Below, one piece after another: positions 1 to 6,090 of a DNA stretch of 7,640 nucleotides (its first letter is position 1; each line of letters begins with the position of its first letter). A program made the position numbers and the translations under genes. This DNA comes from CALKKN01 sp050118555 (GTDB lineage: Bacteria; Pseudomonadota; Gammaproteobacteria; Xanthomonadales; SZUA-36). The stretch lies in the NCBI GenBank assembly GCA_050118555.1, contig JASFKQ010000185.1, positions 1 to 7,640 on the forward strand, written 5' to 3'. The notes below the pieces were generated by a model that searched no databases, was not told the DNA's origin, and saw only the letters and a program-made list of their open reading frames with translations.

Positions 1-48
1 GAGAACGTCGATTTCGTGATGAAGGGCGGCGTGGTTTACAAGCCCTGA
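1..48 (+). CDS. C-terminal end of an amidohydrolase-like protein (partial, 5' end outside window)
   Basis: The window opens inside a reading frame that gives 15 residues, ENVDFVMKGGVVYKP, and then TGA. A strand of the form 'V-x-FV-M-K-x-G-x-V-Y-K' at the extreme C-terminus is typical of amidohydrolase-superfamily proteins (imidazolonepropionase-like or Xaa-Pro dipeptidase-like), where it forms the last strand of the small beta-sandwich that flanks the metal-dependent TIM barrel. No catalytic residue is inside the window, so substrate and activity cannot be judged. The gene converges on the minus-strand M20 deacylase gene, with 193 bases between the stop codons. An amidohydrolase next to an M20 hydrolase would fit a peptide or amide catabolic neighbourhood, but that is inference from 15 residues. 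Confidence 0.5.
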   Translation, partial: ENVDFVMKGGVVYKP

Positions 49-241
49 AATCGGAATCCCCCATGTTTTTTTGGAGTAGAAAGGCGGCTATCGGTGTCGA
101 GCGGTTAGCGAAGCCAGGTACGGTCCGGGCGAACGGGATCACTCCACACCCGCATGAGCGCTTGGCCATTACTCAGGGCGCTTCAATGGGTGCCCGGTCC
201 CTTCCGCACGATTTCGGTTGTAGTGGGGCTGCGTGAATTCC
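49..241. other. Intergenic gap between convergent genes, no gene seen
   Basis: These 193 bases lie between the stop of the amidohydrolase-like gene and the stop of the M20 gene. A run of seven T (66-72) follows a C-rich stretch, but no stem of useful length precedes it, so it is not called a terminator. On the other strand a 5-bp stem (AGCGC/GCGCT, loop 18) near 150-180 has no T tract. No ORF, tRNA or convincing repeat is seen. Confidence 0.6.
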
Positions 242-1516
242 CTATGTCTTTTCAAGGCTGCACCAACGGCTGAGGAACATCGCGTATGTCTTCATCGTTA
301 ACAACACAGAATCGAGGTTAACGCACTCATCCACACCGTGGATGTTTTTCGCGATCGGTCCATAGCAGGTACCGCATGTACCGTCGTAAGCATTAAAAGC
401 TCTCAGGTCAGTCGTGCACGTTGACAAGTAATGGTCAGGGTCTTGTCCTGCCACATCGCGGTGACAACTTGTCAGACACGCGATTCCTGCATGCTCGAGG
501 TCGACCAAGTGACCCTCCGACTGTAGTCCAAAGAAGCGCACTACGGGTCTATTGACCTGAAGCGCAGTAAGTTCAAGGCCCGCACGCTCCACGGCCTGCC
601 GCACACGCGCCATTATTTCATCAATAGACATTGTAACCGGAAAGCCGATCCGCGCCTCGAGTTCGGCATATGCTGGTACGCTGGAAGACCAGTTTCCACC
701 ATTAATTTTTCCGATGTTTAGATTGTAGGGATGTGGGATCTCATCATATGGAGGATATCGGTCTTCCGCGTTCAATTCCTCTTCGAGCCTTTTCAGATAA
801 GGAATGACTTGCCAGAGGTTTTCGATAGCATTTGAACCGTCTGTGGTCGAAAGCACATGGGCTGGCACGCCTTCGACCGACACCTTGAACCATAGAACCC
901 CAATCTGACCAGTGTAAACCGTCGGGCCAAATGGCTCAGGGATCAGAACGAAATCGCCGGTATAACCATGCTGTAGGCATGCCATTGCACCATTGCCGCT
1001 ACATTCCTCCTCGATGACAACATGAATGTTCAACGGTGAGGTCACGCGGTAACCAATCGAATTGATCGCGTGAACGGCATATATCATTGCGGACACGCCA
1101 GACTGCATGTCCCCAGCCCCTCGACCGAAGAGCCACCCATCCTTTTCCCAAGGTTCGTTTGGAGGTCGAGACCACATTTCGAATGGTTCGGCCGGAACCA
1201 CGTCAAGGTGTCCATTTAGGACCAGGCCCCTGCCAGGCGCCCTGCTGTTTAGCGAACACGCGAGACTGAACTTGTCACGGTAGTCCCACTCCACCGGTGC
1301 GAATTTCGAGCTGGTGCCTTGCTTCTCGCAGTCCATCGGGACTCGAGCTACAGGCAGGTTCAACGATTTCAGTCGACCTTCGACAGTCTCGAGCGCCTCT
1401 GATTCGCTGCCCAACACGCAGTAAGCTCGAACCATCTCACGCGTAAATTCCACAACATCAGGAAAGAGCCGCTCGCACTCTCTCATTAACGCCAATTCCA
1501 AATCTTTATGCGTCAA
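242..1516 (-). CDS. M20-family metallopeptidase / ArgE-DapE-type N-deacylase (YodQ-like)
   Basis: A 424-residue cytoplasmic zinc hydrolase of the M20 family, which removes N-acyl groups from amino acids or cleaves small amides. Visible metal and catalytic motifs, in order: GHLDVVP (102-108, H103 ligand, D105), GRGAGDMQSG (131-140, D136 bridging ligand), an E-E pair at 170-171 followed by CSGNG (general base and ligand), PEP at 193-195 (E194 ligand), H220 in the VPAHV loop of the dimerisation domain, and H393 in KNIHGVDE (last ligand). All expected residues are present and the length is normal for the ArgE/DapE/YodQ group. The start is TTG, supported by a perfect Shine-Dalgarno sequence 7 bases upstream; the next ATG (residue 11) has no such support. 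The start overlaps the stop of the CoA-transferase B gene (TTGA), so translation is probably coupled. It is the last gene of the operon. From context it may deacetylate an intermediate such as 4-acetamidobutyrate or its CoA ester. The substrate is inferred; the family is secure. Confidence 0.9.
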   Translation of the reverse strand: MTHKDLELALMRECERLFPDVVEFTREMVRAYCVLGSESEALETVEGRLKSLNLPVARVPMDCEKQGTSSKFAPVEWDYRDKFSLACSLNSRAPGRGLVLNGHLDVVPAEPFEMWSRPPNEPWEKDGWLFGRGAGDMQSGVSAMIYAVHAINSIGYRVTSPLNIHVVIEEECSGNGAMACLQHGYTGDFVLIPEPFGPTVYTGQIGVLWFKVSVEGVPAHVLSTTDGSNAIENLWQVIPYLKRLEEELNAEDRYPPYDEIPHPYNLNIGKINGGNWSSSVPAYAELEARIGFPVTMSIDEIMARVRQAVERAGLELTALQVNRPVVRFFGLQSEGHLVDLEHAGIACLTSCHRDVAGQDPDHYLSTCTTDLRAFNAYDGTCGTCYGPIAKNIHGVDECVNLDSVLLTMKTYAMFLSRWCSLEKT

Positions 1517-2157
1517 ACCAAGGCCTCCTCGATCGCAACCGTCACTTTTGCCCCGGTCGCGGCCTTTACGTCATCCAAAGAAACCCCATCAACCAGTTCG
1601 CGAAGCAGAAATCCGCCTTCATGAACGTCGAAGACGCCCAGTTCCGTGATGATTCGGGATACGCAATGCGGTGCCGTAAGCGGCAGACTGCATCTGCGCA
1701 CGAGCTTCGGCTGCCCGGCCTTATCGGTATGTGAACAGAGCACGATGACGCGATTCGCATACTGCGCCAGTTCCATTGCACCGCCGATTCCCGGTGTGTG
1801 GCGGCGCGGAATTTTCCAATTTGCAAGGTTACCCATTTCATCAACTTGAAAGGCGCCCAGCATCGCAATATCGATGCCACCCCCTCTTATGAGCGCGAAT
1901 GAAACGGCACTGTCCATGAATGCTGCGCCTTTCCGTACCGTTATGTGTGCGCCTCCCGCGTCGATCAAATCTTGGTCGACGCAGGGCCCACTTGCGGTCT
2001 CGGAGACCCCAAAAATTCCATTTTCCGAGTGGATCATTATGCCCTGATCCTCTGGCAAGTACTTCACCACCTTGGTGGGTAGGCCGATTCCCAGGTTGAT
2101 CACCATTCCTGGGCGTACCTCCCGCGCAGCTCTTGCAGCAATTTGTTCCGCTTTCAT
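1513..2157 (-). CDS. 3-oxoacid CoA-transferase, subunit B (YodR/ScoB/AtoA-like)
   Basis: A 214-residue beta subunit of a family I CoA-transferase, which moves CoA from an acyl-CoA donor to a (usually 3-oxo) acid through a glutamyl-CoA thioester intermediate. Key signs: NLGIGLP near the N-terminus (21-27), the catalytic glutamate E45 in HSENGIFG (43-50), the conserved core GAFQVDEMGNLANW (101-114) and GIGGAMEL (123-130). Length is usual for stand-alone B subunits (about 210-220). The ATG overlaps the stop of subunit A by 4 bases (ATGA). No good Shine-Dalgarno precedes it, so translation probably follows by re-initiation, which suits an equimolar heteromer. Its own stop overlaps the start of the M20 gene. 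The 3-oxoacid family assignment fits a pathway in which the neighbouring aminotransferase makes a 3-oxoacid from a beta-amino acid; that substrate link is inference. Confidence 0.93.
   Translation of the reverse strand: MKAEQIAARAAREVRPGMVINLGIGLPTKVVKYLPEDQGIMIHSENGIFGVSETASGPCVDQDLIDAGGAHITVRKGAAFMDSAVSFALIRGGGIDIAMLGAFQVDEMGNLANWKIPRRHTPGIGGAMELAQYANRVIVLCSHTDKAGQPKLVRRCSLPLTAPHCVSRIITELGVFDVHEGGFLLRELVDGVSLDDVKAATGAKVTVAIEEALV
1524..1529 (-). promoter_or_regulatory. Shine-Dalgarno AGGAGG that fixes a TTG start
   Basis: On the minus strand AGGAGG sits inside the 3' end of the CoA-transferase B gene, 7 bases before the TTG at 1516. This is an ideal sequence at an ideal distance, so the TTG is preferred to the later in-frame ATG at 1486. 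Confidence 0.75.
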
Positions 2158-2849
2158 TCTTGTGGCTCATCCCCAGTAGCTGCGCGTGTCGGCTCATTGG
2201 AGACTTCGACAACTGCTGAAACAAAAGCAGCCGGTGTATGCACCAGATCTGGCCCGATTGCGCCGATTGCCTCTATGGCCCCCGCCTCTGCGATCACATA
2301 GCCAGCGGCCATGGCCATCAATGGGTTGAAGTTCCTTGCAGCCGCTCTGTAGGTCAGGTTCCCAATCTCGTCTGCTCTGGCTGCGTGAATGAGTGCTACG
2401 TCCGCCGTGAGGGCGGTTTCGACTCGAAATCGGCGGCCGTGTAAATGAAGCACGTCTGACGGACTCGTTATCTCCGTGTCGATACCGATGTCGGACAAGA
2501 ACCCGTATATTCCGGCGCCCCCCACTCTTATTCTTTCGGCCAGGATTCCCTGGGGAACGAACTCTACATCGAGTTCACCGCTGTTCATTTTCTCGATAGC
2601 GATCCTGTTGAGACCAATATGTGAGGTTATAAGCCTGGCGACCTGATTGTTCTCGATCAGTCGGCTGATGCCAATGGATGGTTCATTGGCATCGTTCTTG
2701 ATCAGTGTCAGTTCCGATTGCCCTTGCTTGAGCAATTCTTCAATCAGGGCGAATGGTGTTCCGGGGTTACCGAAGCCACCAACCATGATTATGGCGCCAG
2801 GCCTGATCTCGGCTATGGCCTTTTCAATGTTAAGTTTCTTGCTAATCAT
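2154..2849 (-). CDS. 3-oxoacid CoA-transferase, subunit A (YodS/ScoA/AtoD-like)
   Basis: A 231-residue alpha subunit that pairs with subunit B encoded immediately downstream. It carries the glycine-rich motif GGFGNPGTP (24-32), the conserved stretch from EFVPQG to RVGGAG (96-113), and GNLTYRAAARNFNP (163-176), all typical of AtoD/ScoA proteins. The length matches the family. The start is set at the ATG at 2849, 7 bases after the aminotransferase stop. A longer form from TTG at 2873 would overlap the aminotransferase by 17 bases and add eight residues that relatives such as AtoD lack. Neither start has a clear Shine-Dalgarno, so coupling to the aminotransferase gene is likely. The active-site glutamate lies in subunit B, so this subunit alone should be inactive. 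Confidence 0.92.
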   Translation of the reverse strand: MISKKLNIEKAIAEIRPGAIIMVGGFGNPGTPFALIEELLKQGQSELTLIKNDANEPSIGISRLIENNQVARLITSHIGLNRIAIEKMNSGELDVEFVPQGILAERIRVGGAGIYGFLSDIGIDTEITSPSDVLHLHGRRFRVETALTADVALIHAARADEIGNLTYRAAARNFNPLMAMAAGYVIAEAGAIEAIGAIGPDLVHTPAAFVSAVVEVSNEPTRAATGDEPQE

Positions 2850-2856
2850 TACGTCA

Positions 2857-4218
2857 CTATAGCGTGTCAACAAGATCGGCCAGCGTGCAATCCAGTAAAT
2901 CCAATAGAGTTACAACCTCCTCCTGACTGATGTTGAGCGGAGGAGTAACAAGGAAATGGTCGCCTGCCCTGCCATCCAGGCAGCGCCGTGGATAGATGAG
3001 AAGCCCCCTCGAACGCGCAATCCGCGTTACTCTGTTGAACACGTTAAGTTCAACTGGGAACGGTTGTTTCGACTCACGGTTTTGTGTCAATTCAACTGCC
3101 TGCAGAAGACCAATTCCGCGAACATCACCAATAATATTGTATTTGTTCTTCAGGTCATCGAGACCGCTTCGCAACTGCGCACCTCGACTCTGAACGTTGG
3201 ACAGGAGTCCGTCATTCTCGACGCTGCGTATGGCGGCCAGTGCTGTCGCTCCAGCAAGCGGATTACCCGCGTATGTATGTCCGTGCTGAAAACCACCGTT
3301 GCGGCAAACTGTATCAACAATATCTCGCTTGGCGACTGCGGCACCAACCGGGTAGTAGCCAGCCCCAAGGCCTTTGGCCAGTGCCATGACATCAGGCACT
3401 GCATTCCAGTGCTGATATGCGAACCATTTGCCGGTTCGGCCTAATCCAGTCAACACCTCGTCCAGTATCAAGAGGCAGCCCCAACTATTGCAAAGAGCAC
3501 GAATTCCATCGAAATACTGCTGATTCAACATACGGGCCCCAGTACTGGCCCCACCAACAGGCTCCAGCACCACTGCAATCACCTTATCGCCTCCAATCGC
3601 TTCGACTCGCCGTTTGGTAATGTCCAGCATGCACTCAACATGATCGGCCTCATTGGCTTCGGTCATTCTGAAGAAATCGGGGCTGGGGACCTTGACCGAG
3701 CTGGACATAATGTCTGAAAAAGGTTCCTCGAGGGGATGATATCCAGTGAGGCCGAGGGCTCCCAGCGTGCTCCCGTGATACGAGGGGCGCAATGATACGA
3801 ACCAGCGTCGTTGCGTCTCTGCTCGCGCTACAAAATACTGTCGCGCGAGTTTAATGCTGGCCTCAACGGCTTCCGACCCACTACCGACCAGAAAAACCCT
3901 GTGAAGACCCCCCTGGGTCAAGCTCACAATTTTCTCGGCGAGATCCTTGGCGGGCTGATTTTCGAACTGTGTCCTGTAGGAAAACGCGATCTTGTCAAGC
4001 TGTTGATCCATAGCGGCTCTGATCGCTGGATGACCGTGCCCAAGATTGCACGTTATCGCCCCGGAGCACGCATCGAGATAACGTTTCCCCAATGTGTCCC
4101 ACACAAACGTACCGCGCCCATGGCTTATAGTGGTGAGGTGTTCCCCGGATTGGTAAAAAAGTGCGGACTCGGCGAGACTGTTGCTCATCTCAGTATTCAC
4201 TGTATTCAACACCCGCAT
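2857..4218 (-). CDS. Class III PLP-dependent aminotransferase (YodT-like, possible N6-acetyl-beta-lysine transaminase)
   Basis: A 453-residue cytosolic omega/class III aminotransferase. Visible motifs (numbered from the chosen start): GSGSEA (112-117, cofactor phosphate loop), YHGS (147-150, aromatic residue stacking on PLP), D253 in LILDEVLTG (binds the pyridine nitrogen), K282 in ALAKGLGAG (Schiff-base lysine), and HTYAGNP (314-320, phosphate-contacting Thr from the partner subunit). The family acts on amino groups away from the alpha carbon, as in GABA, beta-alanine or beta-lysine. The ATG at 4218 is chosen because AGGTGG lies 10 bases upstream. Alternatives are TTG 4260, ATG 4245 and ATG 4188; the last is ten residues downstream and closest to where family homology begins. 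It is the first gene of the four-gene operon. Specificity for an acetylated beta-amino acid is inferred from YodTSRQ-like context. Confidence 0.92.
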   Translation of the reverse strand: MRVLNTVNTEMSNSLAESALFYQSGEHLTTISHGRGTFVWDTLGKRYLDACSGAITCNLGHGHPAIRAAMDQQLDKIAFSYRTQFENQPAKDLAEKIVSLTQGGLHRVFLVGSGSEAVEASIKLARQYFVARAETQRRWFVSLRPSYHGSTLGALGLTGYHPLEEPFSDIMSSSVKVPSPDFFRMTEANEADHVECMLDITKRRVEAIGGDKVIAVVLEPVGGASTGARMLNQQYFDGIRALCNSWGCLLILDEVLTGLGRTGKWFAYQHWNAVPDVMALAKGLGAGYYPVGAAVAKRDIVDTVCRNGGFQHGHTYAGNPLAGATALAAIRSVENDGLLSNVQSRGAQLRSGLDDLKNKYNIIGDVRGIGLLQAVELTQNRESKQPFPVELNVFNRVTRIARSRGLLIYPRRCLDGRAGDHFLVTPPLNISQEEVVTLLDLLDCTLADLVDTL

Positions 4219-4460
4219 GTGGGTTTTGCCACCTGCAAAAGCCATGAGAAGTTTCCACAAAGCCGTTAGGTTTGGAGTTTGTCATTTCACTGCGACGGAC
4301 CGTGCAACTCTGAGGGGTATATCCAACGGCGAACGGCAATGGAACTCAGAAGACTGTGGCGGCGCCATCAGAGGAGTCCCAACACGCTCAATATTGCTCC
4401 GCAGGCGTCTTCGCCAGCTGGAAGCTGACCAAATGCCACATTCATGCGACGGTGTCGAGT
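4219..4460. other. 242-base gap upstream of the aminotransferase operon, no gene seen
   Basis: This gap separates the stop of the serine hydrolase from the operon start, both on the minus strand. It should hold the operon promoter unless the hydrolase transcript reads through. No good sigma-70 pair is visible: TTCCAT-N17-TATACC around 4317-4345 (minus strand) is the best I find and is weak. After the hydrolase stop there is only a 4-bp stem (CGAC/GTCG) with no T tract. A 74-codon minus frame here overlaps the hydrolase C-terminus out of frame and looks spurious. Confidence 0.5.
4229..4234 (-). promoter_or_regulatory. Possible Shine-Dalgarno (AGGTGG) for the aminotransferase
   Basis: On the minus strand AGGTGG lies 10 bases before ATG 4218. 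The spacing is a little long. It is the best ribosome-binding match near any of the four possible starts and is the reason for that choice. Confidence 0.4.
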
Positions 4461-5717
4461 TCAGCGTTGTCTCCCATTCCGTGTGCGCCCGACTTCTCCG
4501 CCCCAAGGGAGAATATAGTCCCTGACGAAATTGTCATTGAAGGGATGCTCGGCGACTTCCTTGGCATTACTGGTATCCCGCGTGATAACGACCACGGTAT
4601 CCAGCTGTGGAATGATGTAAATCATTTGGCCTCCCCATCCCCACGCTGCGATGAGATCCTGCTCCTTTATATGCAGCAGCCACCAATTGTATCCATACCC
4701 CATCTTGTCATCTGTAAACCATGGGTTCGAGCCTTCACCGTTGCTGCGTTCAAAAGCGGGCTCGAAGGATTTTTTAATCCAGTCGCGGGGTACGATTTGT
4801 CGATCCTTGTAGCGTCCGCCGTTCAGAATGAGTTCACCGAAAGTTGCCATCTCGCGTGGCGTTATGTAGAAGTTGTACCCACCGGAATACACGCCTTGTG
4901 GGTCTCTGCCCCAGTGCTCCACCGTTATACCTATCGGTTCCAGAAGATACCTGTGTGCAAATTGGCACGTACTCATGCCGGTGGCCTGTCCGATCACCGC
5001 AGACATGAGATGCGTCAGACCCGTGTTGTAAAAGAACTTGCTACCCGGCGGATCGACAATCGGCAGGGAAAGCACCGCGCCTACCCAGTCTGGCTTTTTT
5101 TGAATCTCTATTTCGGTGCCGCTTACAGGATCATGTCTCCACTCGAACCCGGCAGACATTGTCAAGAGGTGTCGTATCGTCAGGCTGCGCTTGAGCGCGC
5201 TGTCGGAATCCGAAAAATATTCTGGCAAGAAATCAGACAGCCGTTGGTCGACGCTCTTGATGAAGCCCTGGTCTATGGCTATGCCGACCAGCGTAGACAT
5301 GATGCTCTTGGATGCCGAGTGGATATTGTTGCTCTGATTGGCGGCGCTACCGTGGAAGTATTCTTCAACCACCACGTCTCCGTCCTTTACCACAATCAGG
5401 GAGAGAGTGCGCTTTTCTTCCCTCAAAATCGAGACACCTTTCTCCAGCATTTTGGCGTCTAGGCCGTGACTGGCGGGCGTTGCGGATGGCAGCAAACCGG
5501 TTTCAAGCCGGGGGTCGATGTACGTGGGATTCTCTTCATAAAAAGAAATTCCGTGCCCGGGCGCCTGGTAAATACGTTCGCAATCGACCGCGGAATCTGA
5601 AATGGAATCAGTTTGGGCGTCCGCAATCAAAATTGGGCAATTCAATAGGCACGCGACCAACAGGAAATGTGGCAACCATGATCTCGTAGCGCAGTGTTGC
5701 CGGTTATTTATAGTCAT
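4461..5717 (-). CDS. Exported beta-lactamase-fold serine hydrolase (class C / NylB-EstB-like, COG1680 type)
   Basis: A 418-residue member of the serine beta-lactamase/penicillin-recognising family. Catalytic signs: the SxxK motif S134-A-S-K137, Y230 in FYNTG (second motif, here Y-N-T instead of the classical Y-x-N), and GWGGQ (360-364) where classic enzymes have KTG/HTG. GYNWWLL and the final VVVITR strand also fit NylB/EstB-like hydrolases, which cleave amides, esters or D-amino-acid peptides; they are not necessarily antibiotic beta-lactamases. The N-terminus is an export signal: a basic n-region, then a hydrophobic core from about residue 15. It can be read as signal peptidase I cleavage after ADA (32-34) or as a lipobox LVAC with C23. 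The ATG at 5717 is chosen because it follows AAAGGAG directly and begins the signal peptide; upstream TTG 5774 and ATG 5771 lack ribosome-binding sites. The gene is divergent from the TonB-dependent receptor. Substrate unknown. Confidence 0.85.
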   Translation of the reverse strand: MTINNRQHCATRSWLPHFLLVACLLNCPILIADAQTDSISDSAVDCERIYQAPGHGISFYEENPTYIDPRLETGLLPSATPASHGLDAKMLEKGVSILREEKRTLSLIVVKDGDVVVEEYFHGSAANQSNNIHSASKSIMSTLVGIAIDQGFIKSVDQRLSDFLPEYFSDSDSALKRSLTIRHLLTMSAGFEWRHDPVSGTEIEIQKKPDWVGAVLSLPIVDPPGSKFFYNTGLTHLMSAVIGQATGMSTCQFAHRYLLEPIGITVEHWGRDPQGVYSGGYNFYITPREMATFGELILNGGRYKDRQIVPRDWIKKSFEPAFERSNGEGSNPWFTDDKMGYGYNWWLLHIKEQDLIAAWGWGGQMIYIIPQLDTVVVITRDTSNAKEVAEHPFNDNFVRDYILPWGGEVGRTRNGRQR

Positions 5718-5724
5718 CTCCTTT
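5718..5724 (-). promoter_or_regulatory. AAAGGAG abutting the serine hydrolase ATG
   Basis: On the minus strand AAAGGAG is contiguous with ATG 5717, with zero spacing. The sequence is good, but the normal distance is 5-9 bases. No in-frame ATG, GTG or TTG lies at that distance, so initiation may be weak or regulated, or the true start may lie elsewhere. Confidence 0.45.
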
Positions 5725-5778
5725 ACCCCGGAAAACCGAAAATTACATTGTTGGTTTGGATGCACGTTCATCAAGACG

Positions 5779-5806
5779 AGTTTAGGGGTTGACCTGAAGC
5801 TGTCAA
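5779..5806 (-). promoter_or_regulatory. Putative sigma-70 promoter for the serine hydrolase
   Basis: On the minus strand a perfect -35 box TTGACA (5801-5806) is followed after 16 bases by TAAACT (5779-5784), a 4/6 match to the -10 consensus. Transcription would begin near 5772 and leave a leader of about 55 bases before ATG 5717. The AATTCG repeats and the first inverted repeat lie directly upstream of the -35, where an activator or upstream repressor could bind. Confidence 0.45.
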
Positions 5807-5809
5807 TTC

Positions 5810-5855
5810 AATTCGAATAATTCGGTATATAAAAATAATTTATATCGACAATTCG
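5810..5855. repeat. Three AATTCG direct repeats
   Basis: AATTCG occurs at 5810-5815, 5819-5824 and 5850-5855. The first two are 9 bp apart and form most of the palindrome CGAAT-A-ATTCG. The copies flank the first 19-bp inverted repeat. They could be part of a regulator site, or chance in AT-rich DNA. Confidence 0.35.
5827..5845. promoter_or_regulatory. Putative operator 1: inverted repeat ATATAAA-N5-TTTATAT
   Basis: Two perfect 7-base arms (5827-5833 and 5839-5845) are separated by AATAA. The site shares arm length, spacer length and 12 of 14 arm bases with the second site at 5952-5970. It lies about 20 bp upstream of the serine hydrolase -35 box. The design fits a dimeric helix-turn-helix regulator, but the family cannot be named and no regulator gene is in the window. 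Confidence 0.4.
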
Positions 5856-5941
5856 ATCGAAGCCGCGGCAAGAATGGTGTAAAGCGACTCGAGATAAGTG
5901 ATATAGGTACAGGATACGCAATCCAATTCATTCCAAGTCGC

Positions 5942-5971
5942 TTGATACTCGACATAAATGCAGTTTATGTT
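5942..5971 (+). promoter_or_regulatory. Possible weak sigma-70 promoter for the TonB-dependent receptor
   Basis: TTGATA (5942-5947, 5/6 match to the -35 consensus) and TATGTT (5966-5971, 4/6 match to the -10) are 18 bases apart. The second inverted repeat occupies the spacer and -10, so a protein bound there would block this promoter. The call is tentative; AT-rich sequence gives such matches easily. Confidence 0.25.
5952..5970. promoter_or_regulatory. Putative operator 2: inverted repeat ACATAAA-N5-TTTATGT
   Basis: Perfect 7-base arms (5952-5958 and 5964-5970) flank TGCAG. Together with the first site the shared design is AYATAAA-N5-TTTATRT. The centres (5836 and 5961) are 125 bp apart, close to twelve helical turns, which would place both sites on one face of the DNA and allow looping. 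This copy lies on the receptor side and overlaps its possible promoter. Confidence 0.4.
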
Positions 5972-6084
5972 AAATATCAAAACAATTAATTGGACAAATT
6001 ATCGGAATGCGGCATTCTTGCGAAGAGGTGGCGTTTTGAGGCAGAGGCACCAGTGACGCCGGGTCGGTCAACAAATCAGATTGT

Positions 6085-6090
6085 GGAGGG
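6085..6090 (+). promoter_or_regulatory. Shine-Dalgarno GGAGGG for the GTG start of the receptor
   Basis: GGAGGG ends 4 bases before GTG 6095. It decides this start over the in-frame GTGs at 6053 and 6083 and places a clean signal peptide at the N-terminus. Confidence 0.7.

Noticed and set aside
49..80. Rho-independent terminator at the T7 run after the amidohydrolase-like gene
   Set aside because: The T run is present, but no stable GC-rich stem precedes it.
242..1516. ArgE of arginine synthesis or DapE of lysine synthesis
   Set aside because: The motifs are shared across M20, but coupling with a CoA-transferase and an aminotransferase points to a catabolic YodQ-like role, not a biosynthetic one.
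1566..2224. Out-of-frame minus-strand frames of 104 and 127 codons across the CoA-transferase genes
   Set aside because: They overlap well-conserved CoA-transferase sequence in another phase and are low in recognisable structure; shadows of the real genes.
4356..5462. A 368-codon plus-strand open frame antisense to the serine hydrolase
   Set aside because: Its translation shows no recognisable domain, it has no ribosome-binding site, and it lies wholly opposite a gene with intact catalytic motifs and an export signal. It is a codon-bias shadow.
4461..5717. Antibiotic-resistance class C beta-lactamase
   Set aside because: The fold and SxxK motif fit, but the KTG motif is missing and the GWGGQ and GYNWWLL signatures point to NylB/EstB-like hydrolases.
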